Assembly: GCF_015595025.1 (NCBI RefSeq) | Contig: NZ_JADNRL010000008.1 | Span: forward strand, 17,777 to 81,776 | DNA length: 64,000 nt | Direction of reading: 5' to 3' | Origin: Halomonas sp. KAO | GTDB lineage: Bacteria; Pseudomonadota; Gammaproteobacteria; Pseudomonadales; Halomonadaceae | Part shown: positions 24,359 to 32,683 of the stretch, one piece after another | How positions within the stretch are numbered: position 1 is the stretch's first letter | Layout: each line of letters starts with the position of its first letter | Translations under genes and position numbers: made by a program | The notes under the pieces: generated by a model | The model's input: the letters and a program-made list of their open reading frames with translations, nothing else | Told to the model about the DNA's origin: nothing | Database searches by the model: none

Positions 24359-25117
24359 TCATGAGGGCAGGCGCTCGCAATATTGGACGGCTTCTGGACA
24401 GGTCACGATGAAAGGCTCGCTGACGTCGTAAGGCATCCTCCAGGTGAAGCGAAACTCTCGCTGGTGAGCGAATCGATCTGGTTTGATGAAGTGTCGCGCG
24501 GAGCTGATCATCTCGATGGTGCGGTGATCGATGCGGTCGATGCTGAAGCCTGGCGGTACTTTCCCACGCAGCGCTTTGTGAGGGCTATACACGCAGCTGG
24601 CATATTCATGGCCATGTGCACCTAGAGCTCGCTGTATCGCAGTGGCGAAGCCCGCCGGGTCTCGGATGATAAAGCCGCTGTCATACTCGAATTTCGCCAG
24701 CGTTTCGGGATCCGGATCTCCTCGGTACGTGCACAGTAGGTAGTGGTCGAAGCCTCCGGCGAACCGCCCAGCAGTGGTGAAGTTTTCCCTTTCGGCGAGC
24801 AGGACGACGTCCCCTTCCAGCTTGTCGCCGACTTCACCGTGGTCATGGCAGCTGTAGTATTCGAATGAGCCGAGTTGAAGTTTGCCTTCCTCGAAAAAAC
24901 TGTTGACGTGATCCTGTCGTGCCATCTTCACGGTAGGCAAGCTAGGCACTTCCATACGGGAGATGGCTGACTCATAGATTGGCGTGACTTCCATGCTGTA
25001 CTGGTAGGCATCGAGGTGTCGGAGGCCGAGAGTAAGAAAGCCGCATAACTTCCTGATCTCGACCTCGGTGAGGTTGCGGGCAATCCACATGTGCCCGAAA
25101 AGTTTCACCTTGCTCAT
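24359..25117 (-). CDS. Hypothetical protein, 252 aa
   Basis: The ATG at 25117 has AGGAG upstream, and codon use fits the region, so it is probably a real gene. The product is soluble with no signal. Blocks such as FFEEGKLQLGSFEYYSC followed by GDKLEGDV recall the pattern 'F..G.L.LG...YY ... D..EG' found in a broad family of uncharacterised bacterial proteins. Other notable blocks are EYASCVYSPHKALRG and HQREFRFTWR. I cannot name a function. Its stop overlaps an ATGA that starts only a 14-codon frame, so the following gene seems lost. Confidence 0.55.
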   Translation of the reverse strand: MSKVKLFGHMWIARNLTEVEIRKLCGFLTLGLRHLDAYQYSMEVTPIYESAISRMEVPSLPTVKMARQDHVNSFFEEGKLQLGSFEYYSCHDHGEVGDKLEGDVVLLAERENFTTAGRFAGGFDHYLLCTYRGDPDPETLAKFEYDSGFIIRDPAGFATAIQRALGAHGHEYASCVYSPHKALRGKVPPGFSIDRIDHRTIEMISSARHFIKPDRFAHQREFRFTWRMPYDVSEPFIVTCPEAVQYCERLPS

Positions 25118-25161
25118 CCTGAACGCTCCTAGATCAATTCGTCTTCACGCCAGTATGGCCG

Positions 25162-25323
25162 CTACGGAATAATCTCGTCCGGGCTTCTCCACTCGATGGC
25201 CAGCTGATAGCCGTTATCGCCTGAGCGGCTGATGTGCAACTTATAGATGAGCCGGGCAGGTTTCGATGGGATAGGCGAGCATGTGGTGCGCGCCGCACTG
25301 ATGGTATCGGCGCCGCAGTCCAT
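25162..25323 (-). CDS. Possible small protein, 53 aa
   Basis: A frame on the minus strand from ATG at 25323 to a stop at 25162, 36 bases downstream of the next gene in the same direction. It reads smoothly with host-like codons; the middle is LIYKLHISRSGDNGYQLAIE and the end IEWRSPDEIIP. An AGGTG lies nine bases upstream. It resembles no family I know. The remainder of 25118-25161 holds only the leader of the neighbouring gene. Confidence 0.35.
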   Translation of the reverse strand: MDCGADTISAARTTCSPIPSKPARLIYKLHISRSGDNGYQLAIEWRSPDEIIP

Positions 25324-25359
25324 CAAGGTGATCACCTGCTCGGTTAGGAGAGGTGGTAT

Positions 25360-25791
25360 CTAGTCTTCGTACAAAGGGTTGCCGAGACAATCAATGGGAG
25401 CGCCAGTATGGTCGAAATAGAGCCCTATACTGCGATTCGTGCGGGGGTCGCTAGCATTGGCATTCCATGGGGCGTTGATATGAGAGCCTTCTGCCTCTGA
25501 ACCAGTGCTCACGATGCCCTGAGCCATACCACCGGCCACTACAGCCGCTCCTCCGGCCACCTTGCCGGTTCCCCGAGCGATGCGCCGCCACCCCTCCTGG
25601 GTGGTGGCTGCTTTTGCAGTAGACCTGACCACATCAGTGGCGGAGTCGCGCAGCATGCGCAGCGACTCTGTCGTGCTCGCCTGGGTGTGCCATCCGTCGG
25701 ACCAGCCGTCCTGGCCTCCGCCATGTCGAGCTTTTTGAGCTGCCTGGCGACCAACGCTGGTGGCTTGTGTCAGCAGTGACTTCAGTGCCAT
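25360..25791 (-). CDS. Hypothetical protein, 143 aa
   Basis: ATG at 25791 is preceded by GGAGGAG with four-base spacing, better than the longer frame starting at 25851. The N-terminal half is basic, Gln/Ala-rich and helical (LTQATSVGRQAAQKARHGGG). Residues about 85-105 are small and hydrophobic (VAGGAAVVAGGMAQG), perhaps a membrane helix or a glycine-rich hinge. The end reads IGLYFDHTGAPIDCLGNPLY. There is no recognised domain. It may form an operon with the 53-residue frame downstream. Confidence 0.5.
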   Translation of the reverse strand: MALKSLLTQATSVGRQAAQKARHGGGQDGWSDGWHTQASTTESLRMLRDSATDVVRSTAKAATTQEGWRRIARGTGKVAGGAAVVAGGMAQGIVSTGSEAEGSHINAPWNANASDPRTNRSIGLYFDHTGAPIDCLGNPLYED

Positions 25792-26020
25792 GGGGCTCCT
25801 CCCTTGGTCCATCAGCCCTTTATCATAGGCGCTCGCATGGCGAGCCACCACCAGATGGAGCCCTCAAAGGCGCAACGGAAAAGGATGAAAGACGAAAGGC
25901 TGGAAGGGAAGGGAGCTCAAGGGGAAGGGGCTTGCCCCGAAAGGGTGAATCTGAAGCCTGCCGGGGAATGAGGCTCCTGACTTATGGGCCCCGCCTCGCT
26001 GCAGTGGAAAGGCGATAGCG

Positions 26021-26788
26021 TTAACCACCATTCTGAGGTGCCGCTGAGAGGGTCAGCGCAATCGCATCGTGGCGCCAGAGCTCATCGTCGTAATCGATGG
26101 CTCGTCCATTCTGGTCGAAGTTGATGCGAGTGACTCGCTGAGCAGGTCCTCCCGAGGCGGCACGAAGAGCATCAGCGGCTCGCTCATCCAGCACCGTGGA
26201 GCAGAGCTCGAAGCTCACGCGACTGACGCGGATGCTGTAGTGACTGCGATAGAGCTCGGTCAGTGAGCGAGTCTCGAGGTCGTGGTCGAGAATCCCCGGG
26301 AAGCAGTCCGTACGCAGGTGGTGCTCCACATACAGTACGGGGCGACCATCGACGTGACGGGCTCTGACGATATGGTAGACCGGTGTGCCCTCCATGATCT
26401 CCAGGCGTGCAGCGATTCTGGCAGACGCTGGTCGCTGGGTTGCCTCCAGTACGTAGGTGTCTGCCCGGCGCTGCTGAGACTCCACCATCTCCCGGAAAGG
26501 CAGGCAGGCGAGCAGGTCATAGTGCAGGCGTGGTGGCGAGACGAACCAACCACGACGATTCTCCCGATAGATGCGCCCTTCGGCTTCCAGCTGCGTCAGC
26601 GCTTCTCGCAGGGTAATGCGTGTTGTGCCAAAGCTCGCCATCATCTGCCGTTCCGAGGGTAGTCGCTTTCCGTGAGCCACAGCCTTGTCGGCCAGTATGT
26701 CGAGCAGCGCATGGCGCAGTCGATTCGCCGGTGGCGTCAGGCTGGATGGGTGGTGGTTGGGTGCTGACGTCGGAGAAGGCGGTGGCAT
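26021..26788 (-). CDS. GntR-family regulator with UTRA domain (HutC/PhnR-like)
   Basis: A 255-residue regulator, ATG at 26788 (a TTG at 26797 is possible). The winged-helix region contains LPSERQMMASFGTTRITLRE and LEAEGRIYRENRRGWFV. The UTRA ligand domain follows, with GTPVYHIVRARHVDGRPVLY and YRSHYSIRVSRVSFEL. It is divergent from an ABC importer/phosphatase operon, the classic position for its repressor. Two identical inverted 15-base elements lie in the shared promoter region. UTRA regulators of the PhnR type often control phosphonate genes, but the ligand here is unknown. Confidence 0.85.
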   Translation of the reverse strand: MPPPSPTSAPNHHPSSLTPPANRLRHALLDILADKAVAHGKRLPSERQMMASFGTTRITLREALTQLEAEGRIYRENRRGWFVSPPRLHYDLLACLPFREMVESQQRRADTYVLEATQRPASARIAARLEIMEGTPVYHIVRARHVDGRPVLYVEHHLRTDCFPGILDHDLETRSLTELYRSHYSIRVSRVSFELCSTVLDERAADALRAASGGPAQRVTRINFDQNGRAIDYDDELWRHDAIALTLSAAPQNGG

Positions 26789-26809
26789 CGTGGTCAAGAG
26801 TGTCTCGTT

Positions 26810-26824
26810 TCTGGTCTAGTTCAG
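26810..26824. promoter_or_regulatory. Operator copy 1 for the UTRA regulator
   Basis: TCTGGTCTAGTTCAG lies about 20 bases before the regulator start codon. Its exact reverse complement occurs at 27016-27030. The core TGGTCTAG is half of the TGGTCTAGACCA-type operators known for GntR/HutC-family proteins. It is a probable autoregulation site. Confidence 0.6.
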
Positions 26825-27015
26825 TTGTCGTTCCGTTATAAACGGCATGCTGCGTGTCAGCCTAGCGAAACTTCCATGTCGTCACGATGACAGCAGTTCC
26901 ATGGAATACCAACGATGCCAATGTGTGTCGAGAACGGCGGCAGGCAATCCAATTGCCATGTTACCGACACGCCACTGTCACCTTGTTGGCCTAGTGTGCC
27001 TCCTGTCAGCCGCTT

Positions 27016-27030
27016 CTGAACTAGACCAGA
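27016..27030. promoter_or_regulatory. Operator copy 2 for the UTRA regulator
   Basis: CTGAACTAGACCAGA is the perfect reverse complement of the element at 26810-26824 and sits 38 bases before the importer operon start. It is placed to block the promoter of that operon. The 190 bases between the copies hold no gene. Confidence 0.6.
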
Positions 27031-27068
27031 TGGCGGTTTCACCCTGACCACCTGCATGGAGCCACACC

Positions 27069-28148
27069 GTGAATCCGACACGTTCGACGCTGCTTCGCCT
27101 CACCTTGACCGCCGCCCTGGGCACCACGCTGTTCGCCGGCCAGGCACAGGCCTCCACCGAGCTGTCAGATCTGATCGCTGCCGCCCAGGAGGAGGGACGT
27201 GTCGACAGTGTCGGCATGCCGGATACCTGGGCCAACTGGAAAGACACCTGGGCGGACCTCAAGGAGCATTACGGCCTGGAGCACATGGATACGGACATGA
27301 GCTCCGCTGAGGAGATCGCCAAGTTCAAGGCGGAAGGCGAGAACGCGACTGCCGACATCGGTGACGTGGGCATCAGCTTCGGCCCGATCGCTGTGGCGGA
27401 GAGCGTCACCCAGCCCTACAAGCCGACCACCTGGGACGAGATTCCGGACTGGGCCAAGGACGACGACGGCCACTGGATGCTCGGCTATACCGGCACCATC
27501 GCCTTCATGACCAACAAGCAGCTGGTGCCGGAAGAGGAGCGTCCGCGCAGCTTCGCCGACCTGGCCGAGGGAGAGTACAGCGTGTCATTAGGCGCCGTGG
27601 GCCAGGCGGCTCAGGCCAACAGCTCCGTGCTGGCGGCGGCCTTTGCCAGCGGTGGAGATGAAAGCGACCTGGCCCCGGGGCTGGAGCTGTTTGCCGAGCT
27701 GGCTCGCCAGGGGCGTCTTTCGCTGGCGGATCCCAGCATCGCGAATCTCGAGAAAGGTGAGGTCGAGGTGGCCCTGCTGTGGGACTTCAACGCCCTCAAC
27801 TACCGTGACCAGATCGATCGTGATGCCTTCGAGGTGGTGATCCCCTCCGATGCCTCGGTCACCTCGGGCTATGCCACCATCATCAACAAGCATGCCCCGA
27901 ACCCCAACGCCGCCAAGTTGGCACGCGAGTTCATCCTTTCCGATGAGGGCCAGTTCAACCTGGCAGAGGGCTATGCCCGGCCGATCCGCGCCCAGCACCT
28001 GACCCTCCCCGAGGAGATCGCCGCCAAGCTGCTGCCTAACGAGCAATACGCCAACGCCCGGCCGGTAGAGGACTTCGAGGCCTGGGAGCAGAGCGCCCGC
28101 CAGCTGCCGCGCCAGTGGCAGTCCCAGGTACTGATTCACCAGCAGTAA
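27069..28148 (+). CDS. ABC transporter periplasmic substrate-binding protein
   Basis: A 359-residue exported protein with GTG start and GGAG seven bases upstream. The signal peptide runs to about residue 28 (GQAQA-STE). The remainder fits the type 2 periplasmic-binding fold of iron/polyamine/phosphonate importers: EEGRVDSVGMPDTWANWKDT near the start, NATADIGDVGISFG, VALLWDFNALNYRDQ and AKLAREFILSDEGQFNLAEG. The ligand cannot be read by eye. It heads a six-gene operon with two permeases, an ATPase and two hydrolases of phosphorylated compounds. Confidence 0.85.
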   Translation: MNPTRSTLLRLTLTAALGTTLFAGQAQASTELSDLIAAAQEEGRVDSVGMPDTWANWKDTWADLKEHYGLEHMDTDMSSAEEIAKFKAEGENATADIGDVGISFGPIAVAESVTQPYKPTTWDEIPDWAKDDDGHWMLGYTGTIAFMTNKQLVPEEERPRSFADLAEGEYSVSLGAVGQAAQANSSVLAAAFASGGDESDLAPGLELFAELARQGRLSLADPSIANLEKGEVEVALLWDFNALNYRDQIDRDAFEVVIPSDASVTSGYATIINKHAPNPNAAKLAREFILSDEGQFNLAEGYARPIRAQHLTLPEEIAAKLLPNEQYANARPVEDFEAWEQSARQLPRQWQSQVLIHQQ

Positions 28149-28203
28149 CCCTTCCGCTCTCTCATCAATTGCCGCCTCCCCGTGAGGCGGTAAGGAGGAT
28201 TGC

Positions 28204-29028
28204 ATGTCTCATCGCGTCATCCTCGTGGTGCTTGATGGCCTCAACCATGCCGTGGGTCAGCACGCCATGGGCCACCTGCATGCGCTGTGTGAGGCGGGCC
28301 GTGGCAGCTACCACACACTGGATTGTGAGCTGCCCGCCATGTCGCGCCCGCTCTATGAGTGCCTGCTGACGGGGGACCGCCCGGTGGACTCCGGTGTGGT
28401 GCATAACCAGGTGGTGCGCCGTTCGACTGGTACCAGCCTGTTCGATCTGGCGGTTCGCCAGGGGCGACGCACCGCCGCGGCGGCCTATCACTGGGTCAGC
28501 GAGCTCTATCTGGAAGCCCCCTTCGTGCCGGCACGCCATCGTTTCCATCAGGATCCCGAGAGTGCCATTCAGGCCGGGCTGTTCTACTGGCAGGACCACT
28601 ATCCTGACGATCACCTGTTCAGCGATGCCGAGGCGCTGCGCCGCCTCAGCGACCCTGACTTCCTGCTGGTGCACAGCATGAATGTCGATGATGCCGGCCA
28701 CCGTCATGGCGGGGAGTCGCCCCAGTACCGCAACGCCGCGCGGCGAGCCGATATCGCCCTAGCCGATTACCTGCCGACCTGGCTGGCTGAGGGTTACCAC
28801 GTCATGGTCACCGCCGACCATGGGATGAATGCCGACGGCTCCCATTCGGGCCTGCTGGAAGAGGAGCGTCGGGTGCCTCTGTGGCTGTTCGGCGAGGCGT
28901 TTGCCCATGACGCAGCAACCACCGTCCAGCAGCCCCGGCTGTGCGGCACGCTTGCCAGCTTGCTGGGCCTGCAGCACGACAAGCCATCTCATCCCGAGCT
29001 GCTGGTCAAGGGGAGGGACGCGTCGTGA
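28204..29028 (+). CDS. Alkaline-phosphatase-superfamily phosphohydrolase
   Basis: A 274-residue enzyme with a strong AAGGAGGA site before ATG 28204. The two-metal active site of the superfamily is visible: VLDGL (D11), nucleophile Ser47 in PAMSRPLYECLLTG, DDAGHRHGG (D163, H166), TADHGM (D205, H206) and SHSG (H214). It has no signal peptide, so it acts in the cytoplasm on the imported substrate, probably hydrolysing a phosphoester, phosphodiester or phosphonate. It is shorter than secreted PhoA-type or phosphonoacetate hydrolases. The stop overlaps the permease start. Confidence 0.85.
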   Translation: MSHRVILVVLDGLNHAVGQHAMGHLHALCEAGRGSYHTLDCELPAMSRPLYECLLTGDRPVDSGVVHNQVVRRSTGTSLFDLAVRQGRRTAAAAYHWVSELYLEAPFVPARHRFHQDPESAIQAGLFYWQDHYPDDHLFSDAEALRRLSDPDFLLVHSMNVDDAGHRHGGESPQYRNAARRADIALADYLPTWLAEGYHVMVTADHGMNADGSHSGLLEEERRVPLWLFGEAFAHDAATTVQQPRLCGTLASLLGLQHDKPSHPELLVKGRDAS

Positions 29029-29858
29029 AGCGCCTGCTGCCTGCCTGGCTGTGGCTGATGCCATTCGCGCTGGTCTTCGTCGCCTTCCAGATGGCGCCTC
29101 TGGGCTGGATCGCCGTCAGCGCCTTTCAGGTCGAGGGAAGCTGGGGGCTGGGGCACTTTCAGGAGATCGCCACGTCGCCCTTTTTTCGCCAGGCGATCTG
29201 GCGCAGCCTCGAGATCTCCCTGGTCTCCAGTCTGCTGGGGCTTATCATCGCCGTTCTGGCGTGCCATAGCCTGACCCGTACCAGTGGCCCGCTGCGTCGC
29301 TGGATGATCGCCTTCACCAACATGACCAGCAACTTTGCCGGGGTGCCGCTGGCCTTCGCGTTCATCATCCTGATGGGAGCCAACGGAGTGCTGACCCTGG
29401 CCCTGCAGCGTGTCGGGCTGATCGATGACTTCTCGCTCTACTCACGCACCGGCCTGATCGTCATCTACACCTGGTTCCAGATCCCGCTGGGCATGCTGCT
29501 GCTGTTTCCCGCCTTCGCGGGGCTGCGCGCCGACTGGCGTGACGCCGCCAGCCTGCTGGGCGCTGGGCGAGTCGCCTACTGGTGCCACATCGGCCTGCCG
29601 GTGCTCCGTCCGGCGTTGGCGGGGACCTTCACCATCCTGATCGCCAATGCCATGGGCGCCTATGCCACCGTCTACGCCCTGGTCAACACCAGCTACAACC
29701 TCATGACCATCCGTATCGCCAACCTGGTGTCGGGCGACCTCTTCCTGCAGCCCAACCTGGCCAGCGCCCTGGCGCTGATCCTGGTGGGCCTGCTGGCCAT
29801 GGTCACCCTGATTCAGCAGTGGCTGTTACGCAGGAGCCATCATGTCGCAGAACGCTGA
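29025..29858 (+). CDS. ABC transporter permease 1
   Basis: A 277-residue polytopic membrane protein; GTG 29025 overlaps the previous stop and has GGGAGG seven bases upstream. About six hydrophobic helices are present. The conserved cytoplasmic EAA-loop equivalent reads DWRDAASLLGAGRVAYWCHI, followed by [13 protein letters not shown], the coupling region for the ATPase. It pairs with the next permease as a heterodimer. Confidence 0.85.
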   Translation: MKRLLPAWLWLMPFALVFVAFQMAPLGWIAVSAFQVEGSWGLGHFQEIATSPFFRQAIWRSLEISLVSSLLGLIIAVLACHSLTRTSGPLRRWMIAFTNMTSNFAGVPLAFAFIILMGANGVLTLALQRVGLIDDFSLYSRTGLIVIYTWFQIPLGMLLLFPAFAGLRADWRDAASLLGAGRVAYWCHIGLPVLRPALAGTFTILIANAMGAYATVYALVNTSYNLMTIRIANLVSGDLFLQPNLASALALILVGLLAMVTLIQQWLLRRSHHVAER

Positions 29859-30702
29859 TCTCACCCTGTCGCGGCCCAAGGCACCGGCCCTGCCGACGCT
29901 TCGCTTACCGCGTCTATCTATTCATACCCTGGTGGTGGGGGGCGTCTTTACCCTGCTGGCACTGCCTCTGGTGGCGACTCTGGGGTATGCGCTGGCGACC
30001 AGCTGGGGTGCCACGCTGCTGCCGGACGGGCTGACCCTCAAGTGGTTCCTGGAGCTGTGGAGCACGCCGCGCTTCCAGCTGGCGTTCGCTCGCTCCATGC
30101 TGGTGACCCTGGGAGCCCTTGTGCTGAGCCTGGTACTGGTCGTGCCGGTGGCCCTCCTGGCCCATACCCGTTATCCGCGGCTGGATACCTGGATGAACGG
30201 GCTGGTGTTGGTGCCCTTTGCCGTGCCGCCGGTGGTCTCCTCGGTGGGGCTACTGCAGCTCTATGCCGGTGGCCCACTGCCGCTGGTGGGCTCCCCCTGG
30301 ATCCTGATCTTCACCTACGTGACGATCGCGCTTCCCTTCGTCTATCGGGCCGTCGCCAACAGCCTGCGTACCATCGATGTGAAGTCATTGATGGATGCTG
30401 CTCAGCTGCTGGGCGCGACGCCGTTCAGTGCCTTCTTCCTGGTGATCCTGCCCAATATCCGTATCGGTGTGCAGGTCGCCGTCTTCCTCTCCTTCTCCTT
30501 CCTGGTGGGCGAGTTCGTCTTCGCCAACATGCTGGTGGGGACCCGCTTCGAGACCCTGCAGGTCTATCTCAACAACATGCGTGGGGCCAGCGGCCACTTC
30601 ACCAGCGCGCTGGTGATCACGCTCTTCCTGTTCACCCTGTTGCTGACCTGGCTGGGGAACCGCCAGTCCGGCCACGCCATCGCCAAGGATGCCAACGCAT
30701 GA
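29842..30702 (+). CDS. ABC transporter permease 2
   Basis: A 286-residue permease starting inside the end of the first one (17-base overlap). About six membrane helices follow a Pro-rich cytoplasmic N-terminus. The EAA loop reads SLMDAAQLLGATPFSAFFLV, followed by ILPNIRIGVQVA. Together with the partner it forms the translocation path of the importer. The stop overlaps the ATPase start by four bases. Confidence 0.85.
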   Translation: MSQNADLTLSRPKAPALPTLRLPRLSIHTLVVGGVFTLLALPLVATLGYALATSWGATLLPDGLTLKWFLELWSTPRFQLAFARSMLVTLGALVLSLVLVVPVALLAHTRYPRLDTWMNGLVLVPFAVPPVVSSVGLLQLYAGGPLPLVGSPWILIFTYVTIALPFVYRAVANSLRTIDVKSLMDAAQLLGATPFSAFFLVILPNIRIGVQVAVFLSFSFLVGEFVFANMLVGTRFETLQVYLNNMRGASGHFTSALVITLFLFTLLLTWLGNRQSGHAIAKDANA

Positions 30703-31850
30703 TAACCTTGACCGCCGCTCCCTATGCCCGCGACCATCTCCCGACCCTCGATCGCCGCGACACCGTGGCCGATGCGCCGGCAAGGCAGCAGGGCACCACA
30801 ACCACTGCGTCGCCCGACTATCTGCGCCTCGAGAGCCTGGCCAAGCGCTTCGGCGAGACTCAGGTGTTTTCCCAGATCGATGCCGTGATCGCCAAGGGCG
30901 AGTTCGTCACGCTGCTGGGCCCCTCCGGCTGCGGGAAATCGACCCTGCTGAGGGCCATCGCCGGGCTGAACTCGCTCGATGAAGGTCGCATCGTGGTGAG
31001 TGGCGAAGAGATCACAGCACTCCCTCCCCAGCAGCGCGGCGTCGGCATGGTGTTCCAGCACTATGCGCTGTTCCCCAATATGCGGGTCACCGATAACGTC
31101 GCCTTCGGGCTTCGCATGCAGAAGGTGCCCCAGGAGGAGCGCCGCCGCCGCGTGGACGAGGTGCTGCGCCTGGTCGAGCTGCGCGAGCATGCCGACAAGT
31201 TTCCGCATCAACTCTCCGGAGGGCAGTGCCAGCGGGTGGCGCTGGCACGTGCGTTGGTCGTGGAGCCCCGTATCCTGCTGATGGATGAACCGCTGTCGGC
31301 GCTGGATGCGCGCATCCGCCGTCACCTGCGTCAGCAGCTGCGCGACATTCAGAAGACGCTGGGCCTGACGACGCTGTTCGTGACCCACGACCAGGAAGAG
31401 GCACTGATGATGTCCGACCGCATCTTCCTGATGCATGACGGACGTATCCTGCAGCAAGGGGATGCCGAAGCACTGTACACACGGCCCTGCAGCCATCAGG
31501 CCGCTGGCTTCATGGGGCACTACAACGTGCTGTCGGGCCATCAGGCGCATGCGTTGCTTGGCGAGGTGAGCAGGGCGGCACGCGTGGCGCTTAGACCCGA
31601 GGCCATCTACCTGCAGCTGGTGTCAGATACCACGCCAGGTGGCGAGTTGCCGACTCACGCGGGCCCCGGGTGTCGTGGCGTGATCCGTCGTCGTCAGCTG
31701 CTGGGCAACGTCGTACGCTATGCGGTGGAGTGTTCCGGGATTGAGCTCTCTGTCGATGCCCTCAATCGAGGCAGCTGCCATCTGCTGGCGGAAGAGTGCG
31801 AGGTGCTGGTGTTTGTCGACCTCGATGAGGTTCAGGAGATTGAGGAGTGA
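30699..31850 (+). CDS. ABC transporter ATP-binding protein
   Basis: A 383-residue ATPase. ATG 30699 overlaps the permease stop; the frame is open much further upstream but that part lies out of frame across the permease gene. An unusual 40-residue extension precedes the nucleotide-binding domain. Walker A is GPSGCGKST, the Q-loop is in GMVFQHYALFP, the signature is LSGGQCQRVALARAL, Walker B is ILLMDEPLSALD, and the switch His is in VTHDQEEAL. The C-terminal 100 residues form a TOBE-like domain. It powers the importer encoded upstream. Confidence 0.9.
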   Translation: MITLTAAPYARDHLPTLDRRDTVADAPARQQGTTTTASPDYLRLESLAKRFGETQVFSQIDAVIAKGEFVTLLGPSGCGKSTLLRAIAGLNSLDEGRIVVSGEEITALPPQQRGVGMVFQHYALFPNMRVTDNVAFGLRMQKVPQEERRRRVDEVLRLVELREHADKFPHQLSGGQCQRVALARALVVEPRILLMDEPLSALDARIRRHLRQQLRDIQKTLGLTTLFVTHDQEEALMMSDRIFLMHDGRILQQGDAEALYTRPCSHQAAGFMGHYNVLSGHQAHALLGEVSRAARVALRPEAIYLQLVSDTTPGGELPTHAGPGCRGVIRRRQLLGNVVRYAVECSGIELSVDALNRGSCHLLAEECEVLVFVDLDEVQEIEE

Positions 31851-31852
31851 GT

Positions 31853-32518
31853 ATGTCTTGCAGGGCAATGCGCCTGGCGCTGTTCGATCTGGATGACACC
31901 CTGCTCGACGGGGACATCACCGGGTACTGGAACGAGTGGCTGATCGAGCAGGGCTGGATCCCGGATGCCGCCGAGTATCGCCGCACCTGGGAGAGCCATA
32001 TGGCCGACTACGCGGCAGGCACCCTGGATATGGAGGCACATCTGACCTTTCTCCTCGCCCCCTTGGCAGGACGCAAGGTCCGGGAAGTGGCCGAGCAGGT
32101 CGAGGTCTTCCTCGATAGTCGCATCATGCCGCGGCTATTCCCGGGAGGCCTTGCGCAGGTGGCATGGCATCGCGAGCGGGGGCATACCGCCGTCGTCATC
32201 TCCGCCTCGACCGCTCAGCTGGTGGCGCCACTCGCCAGGCGCTTGGGCTGCGATGCGGCACTGGCGACGGAGCTCGAGGAGCAAGCCGGTCGCTATACCG
32301 GCCAGGCGCGCGGTATCCGCACCTTCAAGGAAGGGAAGCTTCACGCACTCCGGGAATGGCTGGGAGAGGCGCAGCCAGCGGAGACCTGGGGCTACTCTGA
32401 TTCCCGCAACGATCTTCCGCTTCTCGAGGCGGTGGAGAAACCCCACGCCATCCATCCGGACCCGGTGCTCGCCGGCATCGCGCGTGAGCGGGGCTGGGCG
32501 ATGCCCACGTGGCGGTGA
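31853..32518 (+). CDS. HAD-IB family phosphatase (SerB-like)
   Basis: A 221-residue enzyme; ATG 31853 follows GAGGAG and overlaps nothing, while a GTG at 31847 would overlap the ATPase. Motif I is FDLDDTLLDGD (nucleophile D12, acid D14), motif II VVISASTAQLV, the motif III Lys is in RTFKEGKLHAL, and motif IV is YSDSRNDLPLLE. This is the HAD-IB subfamily of phosphoserine-phosphatase-like enzymes. As the last gene of the importer operon it probably removes phosphate from the product of the first hydrolase. The substrate is unknown. Confidence 0.85.
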   Translation: MSCRAMRLALFDLDDTLLDGDITGYWNEWLIEQGWIPDAAEYRRTWESHMADYAAGTLDMEAHLTFLLAPLAGRKVREVAEQVEVFLDSRIMPRLFPGGLAQVAWHRERGHTAVVISASTAQLVAPLARRLGCDAALATELEEQAGRYTGQARGIRTFKEGKLHALREWLGEAQPAETWGYSDSRNDLPLLEAVEKPHAIHPDPVLAGIARERGWAMPTWR

Positions 32519-32683
32519 GGACGCGCGATGTAGCACCCCTCGCCGCGATGACCAAGACCGGCACCTTCGGCCATATCGAGCCGTTCAAGCTGGTGTAGTC
32601 AACACCCTAAGTCGCCTTGATCATCGTTCCGGCACGGGAGAGAGTGGGTAGCTGCTCCTATCGCAACCGGACAGGCTTCAGGG

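Noticed and set aside
26021..32518. 2-aminoethylphosphonate (PhnWX) operon
   Set aside because: No transaminase or phosphonatase of the PhnW/PhnX type is encoded; the HAD enzyme is of the SerB-like IB type.
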